A stretch of 64,000 bases of DNA, taken from the NCBI RefSeq assembly GCF_021147775.1, contig NZ_JAGTPK010000028.1, positions 1 to 64,000 of the forward strand, given 5' to 3'. This document shows positions 8,757-16,738 of this stretch, piece after piece. The stretch's first letter is position 1; every line of letters begins with the position of its first letter. The notes under the pieces are model-generated. The model searched no databases. It saw nothing but the letters and a program-made list of their open reading frames with translations, and was not told where the DNA came from. The DNA comes from Pseudomonas californiensis (GTDB lineage: Bacteria; Pseudomonadota; Gammaproteobacteria; Pseudomonadales; Pseudomonadaceae). A program made the translations under genes and the position numbers.

Positions 8757-9461
8757 ATGCAGTTGTCTAGACAAATCGAACCGATGTACCGCGAGCTGGC
8801 GCACACACTGCGCGCAGAGCTGGCGGCCTATCAACCGGGTGATTACCTGCCCGCCGAGTTTCAGCTTGCCGAGCGCTTCAGCGTCAACCGTCACACCTTG
8901 CGCCGCGCCGTGGACGAACTGGTCCGCGAAGGCAGTGTTTTACGCCGCCAGGGTAAGGGCACGCAGGTGCTGGAGCGTCCGCTGATCTATCCGATGCAGG
9001 CGGACAGCGCTTACAGCCAGTCGCTGTCGGCGCAGGGCATTGGCGTCGACGCCATCCTGTTGCTGCGTCGCGAAAGCCTGGCGGGCGCTGAGGACATCGA
9101 GCATCTCGGCCTGACCGAGCGTATGTCAGTGGTCGAGCTACAGACCTTGCGCAAGCTCGACGGCCAGCCGGTCAGCCTGATTCGCCATCGCTACAGCGAC
9201 CATTACCGCGCGCTGTTGGCCGATTACCACGGCGGTTCGTTGCGCCAGTACCTCGCCGAGCGTGACCTGCCATTGACGCGCAAACAAAGCCTGATCGGTG
9301 CACGGCTGCCGAACCGGGAAGAGGCGGGGCTGTTGCTGATGCCCCGGCATATGCCCGCGCTGACCGTGCTGACGGTTTCGTGTGACCGGTCCGGGCACCC
9401 GGTGGAGCTTTCCTGGTCCACCAGCCGCAGCGACCGATTCCAGTACCAAGTGACCATCTGA
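8757..9461 (+). CDS. phnF: GntR/UTRA-family regulator PhnF
   Basis: A 234-residue transcription factor of the HutC/UTRA subfamily. The N-terminal winged helix (about 10-75, with RFSVNRHTLRRAVDELVREG as recognition region) precedes a UTRA effector domain (about 95-232). It sits inside the phn operon, as in other Proteobacteria, and is expected to repress or tune phn transcription; its effector is not known from sequence. ATG 8757 gives the usual family N-terminus. GTG 8730, closer to GGAGAGG, is an alternative. The stop overlaps an ATG at 9461, so translation may be coupled to phnG. Confidence 0.9.
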   Translation: MQLSRQIEPMYRELAHTLRAELAAYQPGDYLPAEFQLAERFSVNRHTLRRAVDELVREGSVLRRQGKGTQVLERPLIYPMQADSAYSQSLSAQGIGVDAILLLRRESLAGAEDIEHLGLTERMSVVELQTLRKLDGQPVSLIRHRYSDHYRALLADYHGGSLRQYLAERDLPLTRKQSLIGARLPNREEAGLLLMPRHMPALTVLTVSCDRSGHPVELSWSTSRSDRFQYQVTI

Positions 9462-9475
9462 TGCAGAGGTTATCC

Positions 9476-9940
9476 ATGCAAATAAATCCTGAAACACTGG
9501 CGCGACAGCGCTGGATGGGCGTGCTCGCCCGCGCTCATGTCGATGAGCCGAGCCGCGAGCGGTTGAGTCGTCACGAAGCCGCCCTGCGCGACATCGACTC
9601 GCAGATGATCCGCGCCCCGGAAATCGGCATGAGCCTGGTGCGCGGCCGCATGGGCGGTACCGGTGCTGCGTTCAACCTGGGTGAAATGACCGTGACGCGG
9701 TGCGTGGTGCGTCTGGCCGACGGGCGCACCGGTTACAGCTACCTGGCCGGGCGCGACAAACGACACGCCGAACTGGCAGCTCTTGCCGACGCCCATCTGC
9801 AAGGCACGCAGCAAGCCTGGTGGCTGGCCGAGCTGATCGAGCCGCTGGCCGAGGCTCAAGCGCTGCGCCAAGCGCGCAAGGACGCTGAAACCGCTGCCAC
9901 CAAAGTTGAGTTCTTTACCCTGGTTCGAGGAGAAGACTGA
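9476..9940 (+). CDS. phnG: C-P lyase subunit PhnG
   Basis: A 154-residue subunit of the carbon-phosphorus lyase core complex (PhnGHIJ). With PhnH, PhnI and PhnL it takes part in transferring the phosphonate onto ATP to give ribose-1-phosphonate triphosphate. The N-terminal RQRWMGVLARA and the central GRMGGTGAAFNLGEMTVTRC are family hallmarks. ATG 9476 has AGAGG six bases upstream. The earlier ATG at 9461 overlaps the phnF stop but lacks spacing. The gene overlaps phnH by one base (TGATG). Confidence 0.94.
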   Translation: MQINPETLARQRWMGVLARAHVDEPSRERLSRHEAALRDIDSQMIRAPEIGMSLVRGRMGGTGAAFNLGEMTVTRCVVRLADGRTGYSYLAGRDKRHAELAALADAHLQGTQQAWWLAELIEPLAEAQALRQARKDAETAATKVEFFTLVRGED

Positions 9941-10536
9941 TGAATGCTGCCCTGTTACAACCTGCCTTCGCTGACCCTGTCCTAGATGCCCAGCGCAGTT
10001 TTCGGACGGCCCTGAAAGCACTGGCCGGGCCCGGCGTCGTCCAGGTGCTGCAGACCGCACACCAGCCGCCCGCGTTGGCGGGGCTGGACAGTGCGACCCA
10101 TGCCCTGTGCCTGGCGTTGCTGGATCTGGACACGCCAGTCTGGCTGGCTCCTGCGTTCGATACGGCGGCGATCCGCGCCAACCTGTCGTTCCATTGCGGT
10201 TGCCCGATAGTCGGCGACCGACACAAGGCCCGCTTTGCGCTGCTTGATGCCTCGGTGGCGCAAGACCTGGACGGCTTCGACCTGGGCAATGACCGTTACC
10301 CGGATCAGTCGTGCACATTGTTGATTCAGCTGTCTGGGCTGGTGGGCGGCCCGGCGTTCACGTGGAGCGGGCCCGGCATTGAACATCAGCACCGGGTCGC
10401 CTTGCCGCTGGGTGCCGGTTTCTGGGCCGAGCGTGAGGCGCGCAACGATTTTCCGCGCGGTCTGGACGTGTTTTTCCTGGCCGGCAGCCAGCTACTGGGC
10501 CTGCCGCGCAGCACTCGCGTGCAGGAGTGTGCCTGA
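9940..10536 (+). CDS. phnH: C-P lyase subunit PhnH
   Basis: A 198-residue core-complex subunit, starting PAFADPVLDAQRSFRTALKA as PhnH proteins do and ending with the conserved RAVWTC-like region as FPRGLDVFFL. It lacks an enzymatic motif of its own; in the family it is a PLP-fold-related structural subunit. It is translationally coupled on both sides: the ATG overlaps the phnG stop and its own stop overlaps the phnI start. Confidence 0.93.
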   Translation: MNAALLQPAFADPVLDAQRSFRTALKALAGPGVVQVLQTAHQPPALAGLDSATHALCLALLDLDTPVWLAPAFDTAAIRANLSFHCGCPIVGDRHKARFALLDASVAQDLDGFDLGNDRYPDQSCTLLIQLSGLVGGPAFTWSGPGIEHQHRVALPLGAGFWAEREARNDFPRGLDVFFLAGSQLLGLPRSTRVQECA

Positions 10537-11615
10537 TGTACGTCGCGGTCAAGGGTGGCGAACAGGCCATCGACAATGCACACCGCCTGCTGGCGCGCAA
10601 ACGCCGTGGCGACACAGCGGTTGCCGAACTGGACGTTGAACAGATCCGCCAGCAGTTGCCGCTGGCCGTCGCACGGGTCATGACCGAGGGTTCGCTCTAC
10701 GACGAACAACTCGCCGCGCTGGCGATCAAGCAGTCGGCCGGGGATTTGGTAGAGGCGATCTTTCTGCTGCGTGCCTACCGCACGACCCTCACGCGTTTCT
10801 GCGCCAGTCAGCCGATCGAGACGTCTGATATGCACCTCAGTCGCCGCCTGTCTGCCACATTCAAGGATGTTCCGGGCGGTCAGTTGCTGGGGCCAACGTT
10901 CGACTACACCCATCGCCTGCTGGACTTTGCCTTGCTGGCTGAAGGCGAGCATTCAGGACCGCCCGTGAACCCGGCCGCGACACTGGAGCCATGCCCGCGA
11001 GTGCTCGGCCTGCTGGCCAAGGAAGGGCTGATCAAGCCCGAAGTCGATGACGGCGAACCTGTCGCCGACATTACTCGTGAACCCCTGGAGTACCCGGCCA
11101 GCCGTGCTCAGCGCTTGCAGGCGCTGGCGCGCGGCGATGAGGGGTTTCTGCTGGCGCTGGGCTATTCGACCCAGCGCGGTTACGGCCGCAACCATCCGTT
11201 CGCTGGCGAGATTCGCATCGGCGACGTCGAGGTCTGGATCGAGCCAGAAGAACTGGGCTTCCCCATCTTGATCGGCGACATCGAAATCACCGAGTGCGAG
11301 ATGATCAATCAGTTTGTCGGCTCGGCCACTGAGCCGCCGCAATTCACTCGCGGCTACGGTCTGGCGTTCGGCAACGCAGAACGCAAGGCCATGGGCATGG
11401 CGTTGGTTGACCGGTCGTTGCGCGCTGAAGAATTCAACGAGGAAATCCAGTCGCCTGCACAACAGGAAGAGTTCGTGCTGGCGCACTGCGACAACGTTGA
11501 AGCCGCCGGTTTTGTCTCGCACCTCAAGCTGCCGCACTACGTGGATTTCCAGTCCGAACTGGGACTGATCCGCACGCTGCGCAAGCCTTCAGCGCCCCCG
11601 GAGAATACGCAATGA
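10536..11615 (+). CDS. phnI: C-P lyase subunit PhnI
   Basis: A 359-residue core subunit beginning MYVAVKGGEQAI, the invariant PhnI start. In the known pathway it is the nucleosidase of the complex, exchanging adenine on ATP for the phosphonate. The region GYSTQRGYGRNHPFAGEIR is characteristic. ATG 10536 overlaps the phnH stop (TGATG) and has CAGGAG nine bases upstream. The end overlaps phnJ (ATGA). Confidence 0.95.
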   Translation: MYVAVKGGEQAIDNAHRLLARKRRGDTAVAELDVEQIRQQLPLAVARVMTEGSLYDEQLAALAIKQSAGDLVEAIFLLRAYRTTLTRFCASQPIETSDMHLSRRLSATFKDVPGGQLLGPTFDYTHRLLDFALLAEGEHSGPPVNPAATLEPCPRVLGLLAKEGLIKPEVDDGEPVADITREPLEYPASRAQRLQALARGDEGFLLALGYSTQRGYGRNHPFAGEIRIGDVEVWIEPEELGFPILIGDIEITECEMINQFVGSATEPPQFTRGYGLAFGNAERKAMGMALVDRSLRAEEFNEEIQSPAQQEEFVLAHCDNVEAAGFVSHLKLPHYVDFQSELGLIRTLRKPSAPPENTQ

Positions 11616-12484
11616 ACGCCCCAGAACAGCCGCTTGCGCGGGACACTGCCTACAACTTCGCTTACCTGGATGAACAGACCAAACGCATGATCCGCCGCGG
11701 CCTGCTCAAGGCTGTGGCAATCCCCGGTTATCAGGTGCCGTTCGGCGGGCGGGAAATGCCGCTGCCTTATGGCTGGGGCACTGGCGGCATGCAGCTGACC
11801 GCAGCGATTCTTGGCGCTGATGATGTGCTCAAGGTCATCGATCAGGGCGCTGATGACACCACCAATGCGGTCTCGATCCGACGCTTCTTTGCGCGCACGG
11901 CGGGCATCGCCACCACCGAACGCACGCCCGAGGCGACTGTGATCCAGACCCGCCACCGCATCCCGGAAACGCCGCTGCATGCGGATCAGATTCTTGTGTA
12001 TCAAGTGCCGATTCCCGAGCCGCTGCGCTTCATCGAACCGTCGGAAACCGAAACCCGCACCATGCATGCGCTGGATGATTACGGCGTCATGCACGTCAAG
12101 CTTTACGAAGACATTGCCACCTTCGGCCATATCGCCACCAGTTATGCCTACCCAGTGATGGTCGACGAGCGCTACGTGATGGACCCGTCGCCGATCCCCA
12201 AATTCGACAACCCCAAACTGCACATGAGCCCTGCGTTGATGCTGTTCGGCGCGGGACGTGAAAAGCGCCTTTACGCGGTCCCGCCTTTCACCCGCGTGGT
12301 GAGCCTGGATTTTGAAGATCACCCATTCGAGGTACAACGCTGGGAGCATTGCTGCGCAATCTGTGGCAGCCATGACTCCTACCTCGATGAGCTGATCCTG
12401 GATGATCTCGGCACCCAACGTTTCGTTTGCTCCGACACCGATTACTGCGCCCAACGGGTCAACCAGCAGGAGAACGGCCAATGA
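11612..12484 (+). CDS. phnJ: Radical SAM C-P lyase PhnJ
   Basis: A 290-residue enzyme that cleaves the C-P bond of ribose-1-phosphonate 5-phosphate, releasing alkane. The unusual C-x2-C-x21-C iron-sulphur motif is intact (Cys248, Cys251, Cys273), as is the further catalytic cysteine six residues on (Cys279). The conserved GYQVPFGGREMPLPYGWGTG is present. It overlaps phnI and phnK by four bases each (ATGA). All catalytic residues are present, so the operon should be functional. Confidence 0.97.
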   Translation: MNAPEQPLARDTAYNFAYLDEQTKRMIRRGLLKAVAIPGYQVPFGGREMPLPYGWGTGGMQLTAAILGADDVLKVIDQGADDTTNAVSIRRFFARTAGIATTERTPEATVIQTRHRIPETPLHADQILVYQVPIPEPLRFIEPSETETRTMHALDDYGVMHVKLYEDIATFGHIATSYAYPVMVDERYVMDPSPIPKFDNPKLHMSPALMLFGAGREKRLYAVPPFTRVVSLDFEDHPFEVQRWEHCCAICGSHDSYLDELILDDLGTQRFVCSDTDYCAQRVNQQENGQ

Positions 12485-13302
12485 TCAGCGCGTTGTCAGT
12501 CAACCCCGTGCCCGATGCACATGCGCAGCGAGTCGAACCACTGCTCAAGGTTCAGGGCCTGACCCGGCTGTATGGCCCGGAAAAAGGCTGCCAGGACGTC
12601 AGCTTCGAGCTGTATCCCGGCGAGGTCCTGGGCATTGTCGGCGAGTCCGGCTCAGGCAAGTCTACGTTGCTTTCACTGCTCAGCGGCCGTTGCCCGCCCG
12701 ATCGGGGCCGTATCGATTATCGCGGCAAGGACGGTGAATGGTTCGACCTGTACAGCGCCAGCGAAGCCCGGCGGCGTACCCTGTTGCGCACCGAGTGGGG
12801 CTTTGTCGAACAGAACCCGCGCGACGGGCTGCGCATGGGCGTGTCGGCAGGGGCCAATATCGGCGAGCGACTGATGGCTCAGGGTGTACGCAATTATCAG
12901 CAACTGCGCGGCGCGGCGCTGGACTGGCTGAGTCAGGTGGAGATCGACCCGCTGCGCATAGACGACCTGCCGCGCAGCTTTTCCGGCGGCATGCAACAAC
13001 GCCTTCAGATTGCCCGCAATCTGGTGTCTGGTCCTCGGCTGGTGTTCATGGATGAGCCCACCGGTGGCCTCGACGTATCGGTGCAGGCGCGATTGCTCGA
13101 CCTGTTGCGCGGGCTGGTGCGCGAACTTGATCTGGCGGTGGTCATCGTCACCCATGACCTTGCGGTAGCGCGGCTGCTGGCTGACCGCCTGATGGTCATG
13201 CGCCGCTCGCACGTGGTAGAGGCGGGCCTGACCGATCAGATTCTCGATGACCCGCAGCATCCATATTCCCAATTGCTGGTGTCCTCGGTATTGCAGCCAT
13301 GA
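12481..13302 (+). CDS. phnK: C-P lyase accessory ABC-type ATPase PhnK
   Basis: A 273-residue ATP-binding protein resembling peptide-transporter ATPases but dedicated to the C-P lyase complex, where it docks on PhnJ. Walker A is GESGSGKST (about residue 58), the signature FSGGMQQRLQIAR and Walker B LVFMDEPTGGLDV. The open frame extends upstream, but ATG 12481 (overlapping the phnJ stop) gives the normal start. The end overlaps phnL by ATGA. Confidence 0.93.
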   Translation: MISALSVNPVPDAHAQRVEPLLKVQGLTRLYGPEKGCQDVSFELYPGEVLGIVGESGSGKSTLLSLLSGRCPPDRGRIDYRGKDGEWFDLYSASEARRRTLLRTEWGFVEQNPRDGLRMGVSAGANIGERLMAQGVRNYQQLRGAALDWLSQVEIDPLRIDDLPRSFSGGMQQRLQIARNLVSGPRLVFMDEPTGGLDVSVQARLLDLLRGLVRELDLAVVIVTHDLAVARLLADRLMVMRRSHVVEAGLTDQILDDPQHPYSQLLVSSVLQP

Positions 13303-14039
13303 ACCGACCAGAGATGAGCCCGATGACTCCCTTGATCGAGGTCCGTGACCTCTCTAAAACGTTTACGCTGCATCAGCACAGCGGCGTGGTCCTCAACGTG
13401 CTGCGCGGTCTGAATTTTTCGGTTCGCAGCGGCGAATGCCTGGTGCTGGCGGGCGCGTCGGGGGCTGGTAAAAGCACGCTGTTGCGCACGCTCTACGGTA
13501 ATTACCTGCCGGCAGCGGGCAGCATCCGTGTGCAGCACGACGGCGAGTGGACCGAACTGGTTGGTGCCACACCGCGTCAGGTGCTTGAAGTGCGCCGCAG
13601 CACGCTGGGTTATGTCAGCCAGTTCCTGCGGGTCATTCCAAGGGTGTCGAGTCTGGACGTGGTGATGGAGCCGGCGCTGGCACGCGGCTGGCCTCGCGAT
13701 CAGGCGCTGGCACGCGCGCAGTTGCTGCTGACCCGGCTGAACATCGCGCAACGCCTCTGGCCACTGGCGCCGAGTACCTTTTCCGGGGGCGAACAGCAAC
13801 GCATCAATATCGCGCGGGCGTTCATGGTGCCCTGGCCGGTGTTGCTGTTGGACGAGCCGACCGCTTCGCTGGATGACGCCAACCGTCAGGTCGTGCTGGA
13901 ACTGATCGACGAGGCCAAGCAGGCCGGTGCCGCCCTGATCGGCATTTTCCATGACCGTGATGCTCGCGAAGCAGTCGGCAGCCGCCAGTTGGACATGACC
14001 CCCTCAGACCTGACCGCCAAGGAGTTGCTGCAATGCTGA
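13299..14039 (+). CDS. phnL: C-P lyase ABC-type ATPase PhnL
   Basis: A 246-residue ATP-binding protein of the LolD-like type. Walker A is GASGAGKST, signature FSGGEQQRINIAR, Walker B LLLDEPTASLDD. PhnL stacks with PhnK on the C-P lyase core. Three methionines (13299, 13314, 13323) could start translation; the first overlaps the phnK stop. The stop overlaps the phnM start by seven bases. Confidence 0.93.
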   Translation: MNRPEMSPMTPLIEVRDLSKTFTLHQHSGVVLNVLRGLNFSVRSGECLVLAGASGAGKSTLLRTLYGNYLPAAGSIRVQHDGEWTELVGATPRQVLEVRRSTLGYVSQFLRVIPRVSSLDVVMEPALARGWPRDQALARAQLLLTRLNIAQRLWPLAPSTFSGGEQQRINIARAFMVPWPVLLLDEPTASLDDANRQVVLELIDEAKQAGAALIGIFHDRDAREAVGSRQLDMTPSDLTAKELLQC

Positions 14040-15178
14040 CTGAACAGATATTCACCAACGCCCGCGTGGTCACTGCCGAACAGGTATTTGTGGGCACGGT
14101 GGTGGTGCGCGACGGGATGATCGTCGAGGTCAATGCCGGTCGCAGCCTGTTGAGTCAGGCTGAAGATTTGCAGGGCGATTACCTGCTACCGGGGCTGGTC
14201 GAACTGCACACCGATAATCTGGAAAAACATTTGTCGCCGCGGCCCGGCGTTGACTGGCCGTCGACGTCTGCGGTCATCAGCCATGATGCGCAGATCGTCG
14301 CGGCCGGTATCACCACCGTGTTCGATGCGCTGTCGATTGGCGATGTGAACCCCAAGGGCAAACGCATGCAGCAGTTGCCCGCCATGCTTGAGGCCATTGC
14401 CGTCGCCAACGCGGCGGGTCTGACGCGTGCCGAGCATTTACTGCACTTGCGCTGTGAAGTCAGCCACCCTGACACCCTGAGCGTATTTCGTGATCTGATC
14501 GAGCAGCCGCTGGTGCAACTGGTGTCGGTAATGGACCACGCGCCCGGCCAGCGGCAGTTCGCGCTGGAGTCCAAGTACCGCGAGTACTACATGGGCAAGT
14601 ACCATATGAGCCACGCAGAAATGGACCGGTTCATTGTCGAGCAGGTGGCCAACTCAACGGAGTACGCCGACCGTTACCGCCGCGCCATTGTCGAACTGTG
14701 CCTGGCACGTGGGCTGTCGATCGCCAGTCACGATGACGCGACCCTGGCACATGTCGAGGAGTCAGCGGGTTATGGCATGAACATCGCCGAGTTTCCGACC
14801 ACCCTCGAAGCGGCGTCGAGTTGTCGCCGATTGGGGATGAGTGTGTTGATGGGCGCACCAAACATTGTGCGCGGCGGCTCGCACTCCGGTAACGTGGCGG
14901 CAGCATCGCTGGCGAAAGAAGGCCTACTGGATATTCTCTCCAGCGACTACTATCCGGCGAGTCTGCTGCAGGCCGCGTTCATGCTGGCCGAGCAGGACAA
15001 TGAATGTGAACTGCCACAGGCGATGAACATGATCAGCCGCACCCCGGCCCTGGCGGCCGGGCTGGCTGATCGTGGTGAAATCCGTGTCGGCTTGCGCGCT
15101 GATCTGATTCAGGCGCGCACTCATGGCAGCCTGCCGGTTATCGATAAAGTCTGGCGACAAGGCAAGAGGGTATTTTGA
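14033..15178 (+). CDS. phnM: Ribose-1-phosphonate triphosphate diphosphatase PhnM
   Basis: A 381-residue amidohydrolase-superfamily enzyme that removes diphosphate from 5-triphospho-ribose-1-phosphonate ahead of the PhnJ step. The metal-site motif ELHTDNLEKHLSPRPGV, the SHDDATLAHVEES segment and GAPNIVRGGSHSGNVAA are diagnostic. It sits between phnL and phnN in a fully overlapping gene chain. Confidence 0.95.
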   Translation: MLTEQIFTNARVVTAEQVFVGTVVVRDGMIVEVNAGRSLLSQAEDLQGDYLLPGLVELHTDNLEKHLSPRPGVDWPSTSAVISHDAQIVAAGITTVFDALSIGDVNPKGKRMQQLPAMLEAIAVANAAGLTRAEHLLHLRCEVSHPDTLSVFRDLIEQPLVQLVSVMDHAPGQRQFALESKYREYYMGKYHMSHAEMDRFIVEQVANSTEYADRYRRAIVELCLARGLSIASHDDATLAHVEESAGYGMNIAEFPTTLEAASSCRRLGMSVLMGAPNIVRGGSHSGNVAAASLAKEGLLDILSSDYYPASLLQAAFMLAEQDNECELPQAMNMISRTPALAAGLADRGEIRVGLRADLIQARTHGSLPVIDKVWRQGKRVF

Positions 15179-15744
15179 TGGCAGGCAGGTTGATCTATCT
15201 CATCGGGCCGTCCGGTTCAGGCAAGGACAGCCTGATGGACGCGGCCCGCGAAACGCTGGCGCAGCGTAATTGTCGCGTGGTGCGGCGGGTTATTACGCGC
15301 TCCGCCGAAGCGGTGGGTGAAGCGGCGCAGGCGGTGGACGTCGAGCAGTTCGAGCACATGCGCGAGAACGGCGCCTTTGCCTTGAACTGGGCGGCCAACG
15401 GTTTGCATTATGGCATTCCGATTGTCATTGACCAATGGTTGCTTGAAGGCCATGACGTATTGATCAATGGCTCCCGAGCTCATCTGGAAAGGGCGCAACG
15501 ACGTTATCCAAACCTGATGGCGGTGCTGCTGACTGTCGATCAGGACGTATTGCGTGAGCGGCTGCTGGCCCGAAATCGCGAAAGCCTGCCGGAGATCGAA
15601 GCACGACTGGAGCGCAATCAACAGTTTGCCGGCAACCTGCTGGCTACCCATCCCGGAGTCTTCGCACTGGACAACTCCGGGCCGCTGGAGCAGACGGTTG
15701 AAGCCCTGGTGCTGTATTTGAAGAAACACCCTGCGTGCGCTTGA
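15178..15744 (+). CDS. phnN: Ribose 1,5-bisphosphokinase PhnN
   Basis: A 188-residue P-loop kinase (Walker A GPSGSGKDSLMD at about residues 9-20) related to guanylate kinases. It phosphorylates ribose 1,5-bisphosphate to PRPP, salvaging the sugar released after the cyclic phosphate is opened. ATG 15178 overlaps the phnM stop; an in-frame TTG lies one codon earlier. It overlaps phnP by ten bases. Confidence 0.93.
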   Translation: MAGRLIYLIGPSGSGKDSLMDAARETLAQRNCRVVRRVITRSAEAVGEAAQAVDVEQFEHMRENGAFALNWAANGLHYGIPIVIDQWLLEGHDVLINGSRAHLERAQRRYPNLMAVLLTVDQDVLRERLLARNRESLPEIEARLERNQQFAGNLLATHPGVFALDNSGPLEQTVEALVLYLKKHPACA

Positions 15745-16484
15745 CCCTGCTGGGGACCGGGGATGCGCGACAGGTTCCGGTCTATGGTTGTCGGTGCCCG
15801 GCTTGCCAGGCTGCGTCGACCGATCATGCACTGAGGCGACTGCCATGCAGCGCCTTGATCGAATGCGATGACCAGCGTTGGCTGATCGACAGTGGCCTGA
15901 TTGACCTTGCCGAGCGCTTCCCGCCACACAGCCTGAGCGGCATTCTGCAAACGCACTATCACGCCGATCACGCGCAGGGCCTGCTGCACTTGCGCTGGGG
16001 CCAGGGCCTGATAATACCGGTACATGGCCCTGCGGACCCGGAGGGCCTTGCCGACCTCTACAAGCATCCCGGCATTCTGGACTTCAGCCAGCCTTTTTCA
16101 GCCTTCGAAACCCGCAGCCTGGGCTCGCTGCAGGTCACCGCGTTGCCACTCCAGCATTCACGACCTACATTCGGCTATCTGCTGAGCAGCGCAGGGCGGC
16201 GCATCGCTTACCTGACCGACACGGTAGGACTGCCTGATGCAACCCGCGAGTTTTTGCAGGGTGATTCGCTGGACGTATTGGTTGTGGACTGCTCCATGCC
16301 GCCGCAACCCCAGGCGCCACGCAACCATAACGACCTGCCGCTGGCGCTGGAAACGATCGCACAGCTGCGCCCGTCGAGCGCTGTGCTGACCCACATTGGG
16401 CACACGCTGGACGCCTGGCTGTTGGAGCAACCGTGCACGTTGCCGCCAAACGTAGTGATCGGTCGGGAAAACATGGTGCTTTGA
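15735..16484 (+). CDS. phnP: Phosphoribosyl 1,2-cyclic phosphate phosphodiesterase PhnP
   Basis: A 249-residue metallo-beta-lactamase-fold enzyme that opens 5-phosphoribosyl 1,2-cyclic phosphate, the product of PhnJ. The metal motif THYHADH (HxHxDH) and the N-terminal structural zinc-site cysteines in GCRCPAC are present, as in PhnP. The start is GTG at 15735, inside the end of phnN. It is the last phn gene; phnO (acetyltransferase) is absent, as in many pseudomonads. Confidence 0.94.
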   Translation: MRLTLLGTGDARQVPVYGCRCPACQAASTDHALRRLPCSALIECDDQRWLIDSGLIDLAERFPPHSLSGILQTHYHADHAQGLLHLRWGQGLIIPVHGPADPEGLADLYKHPGILDFSQPFSAFETRSLGSLQVTALPLQHSRPTFGYLLSSAGRRIAYLTDTVGLPDATREFLQGDSLDVLVVDCSMPPQPQAPRNHNDLPLALETIAQLRPSSAVLTHIGHTLDAWLLEQPCTLPPNVVIGRENMVL

Positions 16485-16681
16485 GCACCGCCAGTTACCC
16501 GCGTTTGCAATGTCTGCCCAGCTGCCTGCTCGGCAAGTTCGTACCTCCTGTTTGAAATTCTGTTCGCTGATCGCCCTGAAACTGCCGAGCCAGACGCTTC
16601 GCTGTCTGGACCGTTGGTGAAGTTGCGTTGAACGCTCCTCAAGGTCGCTGCTCCGAGCAGAAACACGGTGCGACAATTTGT

Positions 16682-16707
16682 CAGAATGAACTGTTTGGTA
16701 CATTCTG
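16682..16707. promoter_or_regulatory. Inverted repeat upstream of the PQQ dehydrogenase
   Basis: CAGAATG (16682-16688) and CATTCTG (16701-16707) form a perfect 7-bp inverted repeat with a 12-base spacer, ending 31 bases before the dehydrogenase start. It looks like an operator. No known regulator motif was recognised. Confidence 0.35.
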
Positions 16708-16738
16708 CGCGGCTGAAAAAATCTGACGGGTTCCAGAC

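Noticed and set aside
16485..16738. A Pho box linking the PQQ dehydrogenase to the phn operon
   Set aside because: TTGTCAG and CTGTT strings occur near 16678-16695, but not with 11-base spacing, and no repeat pattern matches PhoB sites.
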